DNA from: CAZQIC01 sp964593555
GTDB lineage: Bacteria > Bacteroidota > Bacteroidia > JAFLBG01
Length of the DNA: 64,000 nucleotides
Direction of reading: 5' to 3'
Assembly: GCA_964593555.1 (NCBI GenBank)
Contig: CAZQIC010000009.1
Span: forward strand, 4,645-68,644
Below, piece by piece: positions 53,600 through 62,638 of the stretch (position 1 is the stretch's first letter; the number at the start of each line of letters is the position of its first letter). The position numbers and the translations under genes were made by a program. The notes below the pieces were generated by a model that did no database searches, was not told where the DNA came from, and saw only the letters and a program-made list of their open reading frames with translations.

Positions 53600-54579
53600 T
53601 GTTTTTTCCAAGTATAAAAATTCCTGAAATATCCACGTGCTCCAAAACTTTCCTTAAAATTAGCTACGCCCAAATGTTGGATCTGAAACCTCGCTGTCAT
53701 TTGCCCGAAATCAAAATATTTTATTCCATCAGAAATACATTTCTTCATTCCTTCATAAATCAAAACACTGGTACCATTTAAATGCAAAGCACTGTTTTCC
53801 TGGGAAAGGTAAAAGGTCATCACTGTATTAGAATTACATCTGAAATAACAATTACCCGCTTTTGCTCCATTTTGATGAATAGCTATGTCCACCCAAACAT
53901 CTTTAGGATATTTTGATTTTAAATACATAAGATTCTCCAAAGTATGAGTTGGAGAAAAAACATTATGCCTTATTTTATCTTCCATTAAAATGGGATAAAA
54001 TTCCTCTATTTTACAATCGTGCTTTATGACAAATTCTTTTTGTGCTTTTCTTATTGAAGTTCGACTCCTTCCCTGAAAAGAATCCCAGGCCTCTTCTATA
54101 GTGTTTTGAAACTGGACAACACCCATAGCATCTCTCTCTTCAAGTTTAAATCCATAATGACCCAATGCATAGTCAAAATAACAATCATATTTTTTATAAC
54201 AATAGTCCGGAACAGGAACAATGACAATTTCATCTACCTTCATACCGGATAAATAGTCCAGCAATAAACCAACTAACTCAATAACAGCTTCAAAGCTCAA
54301 ATCCCTTTTTAATACCATTCCCCCAAAGCTACCTCCATAGGGAGATTTCACAATTTGTTTTCCATCTATCTTCTCAATTAAAAAGGAAAAAACAGCAACT
54401 ATAGATTCGCCTTTATAAAAAACCAAATGATTTTCTTTGCCCTTGAACTTATCGCCATGGTAATTTAAAAAATCTATTTTATTGAAAATTGTTCCATTGA
54501 GAGATTCATCAATAAATGAATCCCACTTATCTGACATTTCCCCTGTACAATTTTCAACAGAAAAAGACTTCGATTTCAT
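53596..54579 (-). CDS. FemAB/GNAT-like acyltransferase
   Basis: 327 residues with two GNAT-like halves. Seen: VVFSPTHTLENLMYLKSKYP-like substrate region near residues 195-215, MTFYLSQENSALHLNGTSVL and GIKYFDFGQMTARFQIQHLG, then NFKESFGARGYFRN at the end. This is the BioF2-like/FemAB pattern found in exopolysaccharide clusters. It probably adds an acyl or aminoacyl group to a glycan. A second such protein is encoded at 57869. Confidence 0.78.
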   Translation of the reverse strand: MKSKSFSVENCTGEMSDKWDSFIDESLNGTIFNKIDFLNYHGDKFKGKENHLVFYKGESIVAVFSFLIEKIDGKQIVKSPYGGSFGGMVLKRDLSFEAVIELVGLLLDYLSGMKVDEIVIVPVPDYCYKKYDCYFDYALGHYGFKLEERDAMGVVQFQNTIEEAWDSFQGRSRTSIRKAQKEFVIKHDCKIEEFYPILMEDKIRHNVFSPTHTLENLMYLKSKYPKDVWVDIAIHQNGAKAGNCYFRCNSNTVMTFYLSQENSALHLNGTSVLIYEGMKKCISDGIKYFDFGQMTARFQIQHLGVANFKESFGARGYFRNFYTWKKQ

Positions 54580-54612
54580 AAGGCTTATCTTCTATAAGTG
54601 CTATTTAAAAAT

Positions 54613-55314
54613 CTATTTATTAGACAAATAAATATCTTTAAGCTTATGGGTTCTAAGATCGTTCTTTTTAACGTATTCCAGAAGAGAAATTAACATATCT
54701 CTGGTTCCTTTTATTTTTGAACTATTTACTTCCTCTTTTATTTTTTCTGTATCTGACATAAAATCCTTAATTCTTAAGTACCGGTCATTGTTTTCTGAAT
54801 TAAGGAACGTATGAACAGGGTGAAAATTAAAAATATTCATCCCTTCATCTGTTAAGTTGATTCTTGAGTCGTTAAAGTCATAGCCCAATGCAAAATGATA
54901 ATCGTCTTCCCAATTAAAAGGTATCCTAATCATTCCATTCCACAACACAAAAGGTTTAAGACCCTGAAAATAAGGAAGGAAATGATTTACCTCATATAGC
55001 ATTCCCATTTCTTTAAATTTATTAAGTAGCCACCCGCTTTGCGTAAGGCTATGCGACCTTATGCCAATAGCCTCAGGGTAATGTTTTTTTAATTCACTGA
55101 TAATTGTTCCAGCATCTCCACCTTTCCCCTGAAAAAGGGGGTTAAAATTAGGATGTAAGCCTATCTCAAATAAATCTTTATTACAACCGGTTAACACAGG
55201 TGAATTATGTGTTGCAAAAAAAGTACAGCAGATATTATATTGCTCAAAGAGTTCAATTATATCAACTATTATCTCCTCCGGAGCCCAATCAATATCAGCT
55301 GTAAACAGTATCAT
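54613..55314 (-). CDS. Polysaccharide deacetylase (NodB homology)-like protein
   Basis: 233 residues. The start ILFTADIDWAPEEIIVDIIE has the Asp-x-Asp of the NodB first motif. NICCTFFATHNSPVLTGCNK and FEIGLHPNFNPLFQGKGGDA give the His-x-x-x-His-like metal region; EAIGIRSHSLTQSGWLLNKF corresponds to motif 3, and NIFNFHPVHTFLNSENNDRY to the late His motif. It likely removes N- or O-acetyl groups from a polysaccharide. It lies 2 bp after the methyltransferase stop. Confidence 0.78.
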   Translation of the reverse strand: MILFTADIDWAPEEIIVDIIELFEQYNICCTFFATHNSPVLTGCNKDLFEIGLHPNFNPLFQGKGGDAGTIISELKKHYPEAIGIRSHSLTQSGWLLNKFKEMGMLYEVNHFLPYFQGLKPFVLWNGMIRIPFNWEDDYHFALGYDFNDSRINLTDEGMNIFNFHPVHTFLNSENNDRYLRIKDFMSDTEKIKEEVNSSKIKGTRDMLISLLEYVKKNDLRTHKLKDIYLSNK

Positions 55315-55316
55315 AA

Positions 55317-56465
55317 TTATATTTTAAAATCACTCAAACTTTTAACAACAATGGAATTGGCCGGTAATTTATCCAACACCTTATTTTTTATTTTATCGCC
55401 AAATGCAAAACTCAAAATTAAAAGATGGGAAACGGGACTTTTAAGCAAATCATTAAAATTCTCTACAGGTACATTAAACCCATCAAAATACTGCATGTAT
55501 ATACCCGGGTTGTCATCAAAAAAACGAATATTATTTGAGGTTTTTAATATGGAAAGATATGGCAAGGCTCTTAAGGGAATATAACACCCTAACACATTTC
55601 CATTCCCTGTACCTTGAGAAATAAAATCATTTATCTGGTCCGTTAACTTCTTTACTTTTTTTGTAAAATCAATAAACTCCAACTGCCCCTTCCTGGATAC
55701 CCATTCACTATTTGCGGAGACTCTCGCTACACAGTAAAGCACTCCTCCATAATCGGCTTTAACAATTTCCAATGGCTCAAAACCCGCAGCTTTAACTACA
55801 TTCTCCAATGAGATAGAATTATAATAGTTCAGATGTTCATGCAAAATCATAGAGACATCACCCTTTTCTATGTACGGCGTACAATCTGGAACGGCGAATA
55901 AAATGAGACCATCGGCATTTAAATCATTTTTGTGATGCTGAATAAAAGCAACCGGATCTGATACATGTTCCAACACATCATAATGTATAATCATGTCGGA
56001 CTTAGGAATTGCTTTTGCTGCAGGATAAAAATCAGGTATAACTTCAATATCAAACTCTTTACCTTTTTGTGCTGCAGCAGGACTTGGATCTATGGCCGCA
56101 ACTCTATATCCAGATTGTTTCAACTTATTAAGAATATAACACCCTCCGGCACCAATTTCAGAAATACGTTTAATAGCAGGATTATATTTTTTTATTGAAT
56201 GCTGAATAAATTTCAAAAAATCTCCCCCATAACTTTCAGCCAAAGCGTGTCCTTCCTGCAAATATCCAACATTATAGTTTTCTTTATAAATCGTTTCAAG
56301 ATACTCCCAGGTTTGGGCATTACGAGTCTGAATAAGTAATTGCAGATCCTCAATAAAGGAAAATTTAAAATCCACAAAATCAGGAACAGGATTAGAAGGC
56401 ACATTCGGCTTACTTGTCATGCGCCAATAAAAACTTAGTTTTCCAAGATCCAATTCATTATTCAT
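55317..56465 (-). CDS. SAM methyltransferase with C-methyltransferase-type C-terminal domain
   Basis: 382 residues. AdoMet site RISEIGAGGCYILNKLKQSG, then VAAIDPSPAAAQKG and DMIIHYDVLEHVSDPVAFIQ. From about residue 270 a second domain (NVLGCYIPLRALPYLSILKT, IRFFDDNPGIYMQYFDGFNV, SHLLILSFAFGDKI) matches the C-terminal domain of NDP-hexose C-methyltransferases. The usual N-terminal zinc-binding Cys cluster is not seen. It overlaps the flavoprotein gene by 8 bp. A branched-chain sugar precursor is a reasonable substrate guess. Confidence 0.85.
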   Translation of the reverse strand: MNNELDLGKLSFYWRMTSKPNVPSNPVPDFVDFKFSFIEDLQLLIQTRNAQTWEYLETIYKENYNVGYLQEGHALAESYGGDFLKFIQHSIKKYNPAIKRISEIGAGGCYILNKLKQSGYRVAAIDPSPAAAQKGKEFDIEVIPDFYPAAKAIPKSDMIIHYDVLEHVSDPVAFIQHHKNDLNADGLILFAVPDCTPYIEKGDVSMILHEHLNYYNSISLENVVKAAGFEPLEIVKADYGGVLYCVARVSANSEWVSRKGQLEFIDFTKKVKKLTDQINDFISQGTGNGNVLGCYIPLRALPYLSILKTSNNIRFFDDNPGIYMQYFDGFNVPVENFNDLLKSPVSHLLILSFAFGDKIKNKVLDKLPANSIVVKSLSDFKI

Positions 56466-57867
56466 AAGAACCTATTTTTTTATGCAAATCAATTAATACA
56501 TCCGTTTGAAAAAACAAGTTGTCTTCTGCCAACACCCCAACAAGAATGAGATTTTTCAGGTTCATCTTTCTTATTTTGTTTCTGATTTTTTTTAGCCCCA
56601 AAATATTATTAACAGAAGGCATTGGAAAACCACTATCCAGAATTTCAGCTTTGGCAAAAAGAACTTTAGTTCCAGGCTGAGTAATATTAAACTCAAATAA
56701 TTCTTTAGTTGCCATTTCCTCAAGATTTACTCTCTTCGAAATCAGTTCATCATCAATTAACAATTCAATACATATTGGATAACCGCCATTTCTTTGAGCG
56801 CCGCTTGAATAATTAATATAATTCGTTAATCTAAATGTGTTAAATTTTTTATCATAACAAAAGAAATAGTACAGATCACCTATCTCCAACTTTTTATCCA
56901 ACAAAAGATTTACAATAACTGTTTTTAGCGGTTTATCAGATTTTATCCCAGTGAAATCAACATTTAAATATTTTCCGAGCATTGGAATATTCCCTGTCCA
57001 CATCATCAACTCAACATCATTAATAAAAGAATTGCCAGAGCCTTGTTTTAACTCTATCTTTTTAATTCTATTATCAGCATTTACAATGCCTGCCAATTGT
57101 GTATCATTCAAAATTGTAACACCGGCATTTTTTAGTTTCTTTTCAATAGCATCAACAACCCTATAGGCACCATATTTAACAGGATATATAGCCTTTCTTA
57201 AAGACGATCTTTCCAATGGCAGGCTACGTTGATCACTCCATGCAATTCTATCCCTCAATACTCTTGACTGAGTTAGTTCAGCAACTAAGGCTTCATCACA
57301 AAAAGCAATACGGCTCATAGGAGTAAACAATGTTGCCATATAATCAAGATCCTTACAACTTTTCTTATGTATTTTCTCCAGAGATGGTACAATAGTGTTT
57401 TCTGCAGTAATTTTCCCGAACCTTTTTACAGCATAATCATATGCGTTGGAATTAACATCATTTTCTGAAACAACTCCGTTGTCAAGATGTTCTAGAAAAT
57501 CAGTTAAAGATTCTTTATAGTTTTCAGGAGTGAGACTACGCAAATCAATATAAGGGGTATTTGGCTGGAGTTTGCCGTTGATATATATCCCTGCCAAATC
57601 TCTTTTAGGACCATCAAGAATCTGCCATTCTTCTTTAGGCAAGAGATCAAACATAATATCATCCAATTGTTTTATACCGGTCTCCAAAAAATTATGCATC
57701 CCGTAGTCAAAATCTCCAAAGTCTTCATAATTGAATCTCCTGAGCAGTCCTCCAATCTGTTGGTTCTTCTCTACCATTATAATATCCCTTCCCCTTCCCT
57801 TTTCACAAAGAAGCAAAGCAGAGACTAAGCCCGAAATACCAGTTCCGTTTATAACAATTGCACCCAC
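56458..57867 (-). CDS. FAD-dependent oxidoreductase (protoporphyrinogen oxidase/GLF-like)
   Basis: 469 residues. The dinucleotide-binding motif is VINGTGISGLVSALLLCEKG and the FAD-contact region VEKNQQIGGLLRRFNYEDFG, DFDYGMHNFLETG. The general plan is that of amine-oxidase-like flavoproteins such as UDP-galactopyranose mutase and desaturases. The substrate is unknown; in a glycan cluster it could act on a nucleotide sugar. It overlaps the methyltransferase downstream by 8 bp and follows the FemAB-like gene by 1 bp. Confidence 0.82.
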   Translation of the reverse strand: MGAIVINGTGISGLVSALLLCEKGRGRDIIMVEKNQQIGGLLRRFNYEDFGDFDYGMHNFLETGIKQLDDIMFDLLPKEEWQILDGPKRDLAGIYINGKLQPNTPYIDLRSLTPENYKESLTDFLEHLDNGVVSENDVNSNAYDYAVKRFGKITAENTIVPSLEKIHKKSCKDLDYMATLFTPMSRIAFCDEALVAELTQSRVLRDRIAWSDQRSLPLERSSLRKAIYPVKYGAYRVVDAIEKKLKNAGVTILNDTQLAGIVNADNRIKKIELKQGSGNSFINDVELMMWTGNIPMLGKYLNVDFTGIKSDKPLKTVIVNLLLDKKLEIGDLYYFFCYDKKFNTFRLTNYINYSSGAQRNGGYPICIELLIDDELISKRVNLEEMATKELFEFNITQPGTKVLFAKAEILDSGFPMPSVNNILGLKKIRNKIRKMNLKNLILVGVLAEDNLFFQTDVLIDLHKKIGSYE

Positions 57868-57868
57868 A

Positions 57869-58909
57869 TTAATTTTTATTAACTATTGAACTATAAGGGA
57901 CTACAAAAAAACCAGGATACTCCATTTCTAATTTTTCTTTTGTTGAATTTAAAATTTCCCGATTATTGATTTGAGTATAATAATAATAATTTTTATCTAT
58001 AGTCCCCCAACGCTTTTTGAAAGTATATACACCATCCTGTGTAGCCCAAGTACCTCCCCAATTCCATAATTTATATCCCTTTTCTGATGCTTCTTTCATT
58101 GATTCAAAAATCAACAGGCTTAACGATTGTTTATCCCTATGTTCTTCTTTAATTACAGGAGTATAATACTCTACCATGTCGCGAAAATAAAACAACAGCA
58201 ATGCTGCTATTGGTTCATTATTATAACGGGCAATCCATATTTTAAAATCCTGGCCCGGAGTAAAATACTTCGGGATCTTTTCAAAAAAATCAGTGGACTT
58301 TGCTTTTCCTCCAATTGACTTCATGTTTTCAAAATGCGTGTTCATCAAAAAATTCATTTGATCATTCTCAACGGAAATATTCATTTCAAATTTCATCGCC
58401 TTTCTTACCATATTTCTTGTCTTGGAATGAAACATCTCCATAAGTTTATCGCCGTGCCTATTATCAAAGTCTATCTTACTAAACTGCCCTATTCTGTAAT
58501 CATCATAATTATGTGTAACCAATTTACTTAAATCAGCATTTGACAAGAGACCACTAATCCATGTTGCTGAAGCAATTTCTTTTTTAACTGCAAGAAGATT
58601 ATATTCATTTAATAGCATATCAATCACTTGTTGATCCTTCCCTAATGCACCACCATTGCTACCGTAATATGGTGAAGAGTTAAGAACTTTACCTAGTTCT
58701 CCTTTTGATATCAACAAAGGTAAAAAACCAACCACTTCATCCTTATCATTAACTGCTATCAAATGATGTTGTTCGGAACGTAATAAATCGGTTACAAAAA
58801 AAAGATATTTTAGCGAATGAAAGAACATGCTTTCCGGATGAGAGGATATAAACGAAGTAAGAGAAGAAAAATATTGCTCAGAATATTTTTTGACCGTTAT
58901 TTCAGGCAT
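57869..58909 (-). CDS. FemAB/GNAT-like acyltransferase, second copy
   Basis: 346 residues. The end region LLIFESMKEASEKGYKLWNW, GGTWATQDGVYTFKKRWGTI and YYYYTQI is the FemAB/BioF2 acetyltransferase signature. Mid-part FSKIDFDNRHGDKLMEMFHS and HSKTRNMVRKAMKFEMNISV fits too. Only weakly similar to the copy at 53596. It overlaps the previous methyltransferase by 8 bp, so it is translationally coupled. Confidence 0.8.
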   Translation of the reverse strand: MPEITVKKYSEQYFSSLTSFISSHPESMFFHSLKYLFFVTDLLRSEQHHLIAVNDKDEVVGFLPLLISKGELGKVLNSSPYYGSNGGALGKDQQVIDMLLNEYNLLAVKKEIASATWISGLLSNADLSKLVTHNYDDYRIGQFSKIDFDNRHGDKLMEMFHSKTRNMVRKAMKFEMNISVENDQMNFLMNTHFENMKSIGGKAKSTDFFEKIPKYFTPGQDFKIWIARYNNEPIAALLLFYFRDMVEYYTPVIKEEHRDKQSLSLLIFESMKEASEKGYKLWNWGGTWATQDGVYTFKKRWGTIDKNYYYYTQINNREILNSTKEKLEMEYPGFFVVPYSSIVNKN

Positions 58910-59540
58910 TATGATAAATATTGTCCGGACGAATAATTGTTTGGTCTTTAAAAATTGTAATCGTGTATTCGTACGGCATATATGATTGATCTATGACAAT
59001 ACGTTTGGATAAATTTGCGGAGACAAAAGTGCAAAGTTCTGCAACATTTTGATGGTATGCTCCTTCCTGCATAAAATCCACAGCATCTGTCATAAAATTA
59101 ACAGATAAAAATACGTTGGAAAAATTAAACAAACTTGTTATAGCTTCAAACACTTTTTCTTTATGCTTTTTTACATCAGCATTAAACAGAATATTGAACA
59201 CACCCGAAGCCACGATGTAGTCATATTTTCCCTTGATCTCAACTGCATCATCTATTAAAAGAAACTCTGCATTAGGATATTTTTTTCTATCAGCGGTAAT
59301 AAATTCAGGTAATATATCTGCTCCTGTGTATTTCACATCTCTATACTTGGTGTTCAAAAAATCATATAAGTGCGCCAACCCACAACCAAAATCAAGTATT
59401 GAAAACCCTTTTTCTTGTTGAATATTTTTTGTCAATGCCACAAAACGCATATCCTGCCTGCCTTTTGGCCAATGGACTGATTTAGGTGAATCGCCATGAA
59501 TTAAATAAGCATCTCTATATAGATTTCTGAGGTGTTCCAT
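58902..59540 (-). CDS. Class I SAM-dependent methyltransferase
   Basis: 212 residues. AdoMet motif I is FSILDFGCGLAHLYDFLNTK; motif II VKYTGADILPEFITADRKKY; motif III DDAVEIKGKYDYIVASGVFN. The start overlaps the AsnB stop by one base (TAATG). Its substrate could be a sugar hydroxyl of the same glycan, but this is not shown. Confidence 0.85.
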   Translation of the reverse strand: MEHLRNLYRDAYLIHGDSPKSVHWPKGRQDMRFVALTKNIQQEKGFSILDFGCGLAHLYDFLNTKYRDVKYTGADILPEFITADRKKYPNAEFLLIDDAVEIKGKYDYIVASGVFNILFNADVKKHKEKVFEAITSLFNFSNVFLSVNFMTDAVDFMQEGAYHQNVAELCTFVSANLSKRIVIDQSYMPYEYTITIFKDQTIIRPDNIYHNA

Positions 59541-61432
59541 TATTCCGGCATTGGTTCATTGTGTAAAAATATTTTACACCACCACTCAAAATTCATAAAA
59601 GACCATATCAATAAACGGTGGTTGATCCGTTTATCAATATGCTCATTGACTATTTTTTCAATGTAATTTTTATTTATAAATTCTGTAGAACGTGTTTTTT
59701 TATCAAGCAACAATTCCTTTATATAAGATGCATTTTCGCCCCTGTACCAACTTTCATCAGGTGCAGAAAACCCTTGCTTTTTTCGCTCGAGTATAGACTT
59801 GGGAATAAAATCTTCCATCGCTTTTCTCAGTACATTTTTACCATCCTTATGTTCGGCATACGCTTTTTTCTTGCTGCCAAATTGATTCTCATCAATCCGT
59901 TTCATTTTTTCTAAGTCAGCCAACTTATGTCTTACTGGAATTTTCTGGGCAAAATTAACAAGGTCATTATCTAAAAAAGGAAACCTTTCTTCCAGTCCAT
60001 TCGCCATAGACAGTTTATCACCCACTAATAGCAGGCCGGGTAAAAAAGTTTTTATCTCAAAATAAAGTGAATTGTTGATGTGTTGTTCAGGAGTATCGTA
60101 GCTAAGTTTTTTATTAAAAAGAAATACATTTTCAAATGTTTGCCTTGGGTTATATTTTTCTTTGAATGTAACTTTAGAGGTAAACAAATCACCTTTATCA
60201 GCATCCGGAACTAAGCGTTGCCAAAAATCATAGTACTGATCAAAAAACTGACCTTGGTTAATTGAGTCAAAAATTCTATAATAACGCCAGGGATACCCTC
60301 CATACAATTCATCTCCTCCTGTACCCTGCAAACACACCTTCACAAATTTAGATGCTAGACGCGAAATATAATAATGAGGGTAACTCATTCCTACTCTCAA
60401 ATCTTCCAAATGATAAACTACTCGTGGCAAAGACCACCTCAAATCTCCGGCATTAATGATCTGCTCGTAATGTTCTGTTTTAAAATAATTAGCCATTAGC
60501 TCAGCCGCACGCCTTTCATCATAATTTGCTTCCACACCAGTTACTTCACTCATATCAAAACCACACGTAAACGTCGATAATCTTTTTACTTGTTTACTGG
60601 CAATGGCTGTAACAGAACCTGAATCCATTCCTCCTGAAAGATAGGAGCCAACAGGAACATCCGATATCATTTGCCGTGACACAGCCTGTTTGAATAATCT
60701 TTCTGTTTCATTTTTTGCATCTTCAAAACTTAGCGTTTCATCGGGTTGTGTAAAATCATAATCCCACCATGATGAATGCTTAACAAATGTGCTCCCTAAA
60801 TTTATCTTAACAGTATTGGCGGGCGGAAGCATATACACCCCTCTGAAAAGTGTATGAAATGCGAAGAGATTCTGAAATGTAAAATATTCATTTAAGGCGT
60901 CGTAATTTAATTCAACTTTAAAATCAGGATGCTTTAAAATTGCTTTGATCTCAGAAGCAAAGACTACCGTTTTCCCGTTAGCCCAATAATAAAGTGGCTT
61001 GGCACCAAATCTGTCTCTACTTAAGTATAACGCCTTAGACGGTTTATGCCATGCGGCAATAGCAAACATTCCATTAAATTTCTGGAAATAATCAACTCCA
61101 TGTGCAGCTAATCCTTCAGAAATTACTTCTGTATCAGTTGAAGAAACAAAAGTATGTCCCAGCGATTTTAATTGTGATTTAAGCTCCAGGTAATTATAAA
61201 TACAACCATTAAAAACAACCACCCACTCCCCATTTTTCGATTCCATAGGTTGTTTACCGTTCGAAGAGGTATCAAGAATAGCAAGTCTTCTATGGCCAAG
61301 CGCAATACTTTCGTTCACATAAAATCCTTCTCCATCGGGACCACGGTGAGCGATCTGCTTTGTCATTTCCTTAATTAACTTCAAAGAGACCGCACTGTCA
61401 TCAGTATTAAACACTCCTGCTATACCACACAT
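59540..61432 (-). CDS. asnB: Asparagine synthase (glutamine-hydrolysing) family amidotransferase
   Basis: 630 residues. The class II glutaminase has the N-terminal Cys2 (MCGIAGVFN) with IAHRGPDGEGFYVNESIALG. The ATP-pyrophosphatase half has SGGMDSGSVTAIASKQVKRL (PP-loop) and CLQGTGGDELYGGYPWRYYR, plus LSMANGLEERFPFLDNDLVN. The length is normal. In surface-glycan clusters, this family amidates uronic acids or transfers ammonia to sugar derivatives rather than making free asparagine; that reading is inference from location. It starts 9 bp after the propeller lipoprotein. Confidence 0.88.
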   Translation of the reverse strand: MCGIAGVFNTDDSAVSLKLIKEMTKQIAHRGPDGEGFYVNESIALGHRRLAILDTSSNGKQPMESKNGEWVVVFNGCIYNYLELKSQLKSLGHTFVSSTDTEVISEGLAAHGVDYFQKFNGMFAIAAWHKPSKALYLSRDRFGAKPLYYWANGKTVVFASEIKAILKHPDFKVELNYDALNEYFTFQNLFAFHTLFRGVYMLPPANTVKINLGSTFVKHSSWWDYDFTQPDETLSFEDAKNETERLFKQAVSRQMISDVPVGSYLSGGMDSGSVTAIASKQVKRLSTFTCGFDMSEVTGVEANYDERRAAELMANYFKTEHYEQIINAGDLRWSLPRVVYHLEDLRVGMSYPHYYISRLASKFVKVCLQGTGGDELYGGYPWRYYRIFDSINQGQFFDQYYDFWQRLVPDADKGDLFTSKVTFKEKYNPRQTFENVFLFNKKLSYDTPEQHINNSLYFEIKTFLPGLLLVGDKLSMANGLEERFPFLDNDLVNFAQKIPVRHKLADLEKMKRIDENQFGSKKKAYAEHKDGKNVLRKAMEDFIPKSILERKKQGFSAPDESWYRGENASYIKELLLDKKTRSTEFINKNYIEKIVNEHIDKRINHRLLIWSFMNFEWWCKIFLHNEPMPE

Positions 61433-61441
61433 ATTAATCCT

Positions 61442-62557
61442 TTACTTTATTAGTTTATCCACCTTTAATATTGCGAGTCCGGTTTGACCGGTATTGATTC
61501 CGCCAGGATGATTTGAACCTGAATAGTACATCCAAATATTGTTATCCAATAAATCTGGTGTTAAATATGATCCATCTTGTATTTTTAAAAATTGAGCAGC
61601 ATAATTGCGCTCCTTTTCCCATAACAAATTCGAATCAGGTACAAGCAATTTTAAATTTTTGTGCTGAATTACAAAAGGAGATTCAGAGATCGTATATAAT
61701 ATACGGCGATGATTATACTTAACCACTTCTCGTTTAGGAAAACCCTGAGTATAAATAAATAAAAATTTATCGAAGAGCCTTATAACGTTTATACCCTGAA
61801 GACATTTTCCCTCATCAGCATTGTAAAGGTCATTGGGTGATAATAAATTCTTTTGCGGAGCAAACTTATCATAATAACTATTTGCACTGGCAACAAAAAA
61901 AGACATATCGTCACCCCTATTGCCTAACTGGCCATACATATAAAGGGTGTCATTTATTATAATAAAATCATTAGGGATAACTGTGTGATACTTTTTCAAA
62001 GTAGAACTATCAACAATTGCAGAAAAGTCCTTCGAATCCAAAACAGGATTATTTTTATTTTGTTCCCAAACTCCCGAAAAGTCTTTAGCATAGTAATGCC
62101 ATATTTCCCTTCCCTGATCATTATCTAAATTTCTCTTTTCTGTATATAGGTGAAAAATTTTCTGTTTATAGTCATACCTTAATACACAACATTGATGATC
62201 TTTTTCTACTCCTTTTAATGAAGTACGATAGGGCAAAGGAATCCAATTTATACCATCATTAGAATAGTAACCCCATAACTCACTACCACCTCCTTTTGCA
62301 ACAGCATAAAAAACGCTATCAACGCGTATGACAGAGGGGGGATAAAACTGATTGCCCTCCCCTGGCAGTCTTCCTGAAATAACCGGGTTGTCTTTAAGTT
62401 TATACACATCCATTTTAACATTGACGTCTTTTGCGAATAATATTTCTAAGCTATTGACCTTATCTATATTAGGACTTTTCTCTTTAATAGCGGGCGGCCT
62501 ACCATCAGAGCAAGCAAACAAAGTCAATATAAAAATACCGACAGAATATTTAAGCAT
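61442..62557 (-). CDS. GH43-like beta-propeller lipoprotein
   Basis: 371 residues from the ATG at 62557 (an earlier start at 62584 is possible but gives a poorer signal). Signal peptide MLKYSVGIFILTLFAC with lipidated Cys at about 16. The mature protein has five-blade-propeller-like segments: NPVISGRLPGEGNQFYPPSV, ELWGYYSNDGINWIPLP, GREIWHYYAKDFSGVWEQN and NNIWMYYSGSNHPGGIN. The pattern recalls GH43/GH32 arabinan or sugar-binding proteins, but catalytic acids were not assigned. It may trim or bind the operon's glycan at the cell surface. Confidence 0.65.
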   Translation of the reverse strand: MLKYSVGIFILTLFACSDGRPPAIKEKSPNIDKVNSLEILFAKDVNVKMDVYKLKDNPVISGRLPGEGNQFYPPSVIRVDSVFYAVAKGGGSELWGYYSNDGINWIPLPYRTSLKGVEKDHQCCVLRYDYKQKIFHLYTEKRNLDNDQGREIWHYYAKDFSGVWEQNKNNPVLDSKDFSAIVDSSTLKKYHTVIPNDFIIINDTLYMYGQLGNRGDDMSFFVASANSYYDKFAPQKNLLSPNDLYNADEGKCLQGINVIRLFDKFLFIYTQGFPKREVVKYNHRRILYTISESPFVIQHKNLKLLVPDSNLLWEKERNYAAQFLKIQDGSYLTPDLLDNNIWMYYSGSNHPGGINTGQTGLAILKVDKLIK

Positions 62558-62638
62558 ACAATAATTGAAGACTTGTTTTATCATGAGACTAAAGTGAAGT
62601 TATAAATTACAAAAAAATTGGTTAAAAGCACTTAATAT

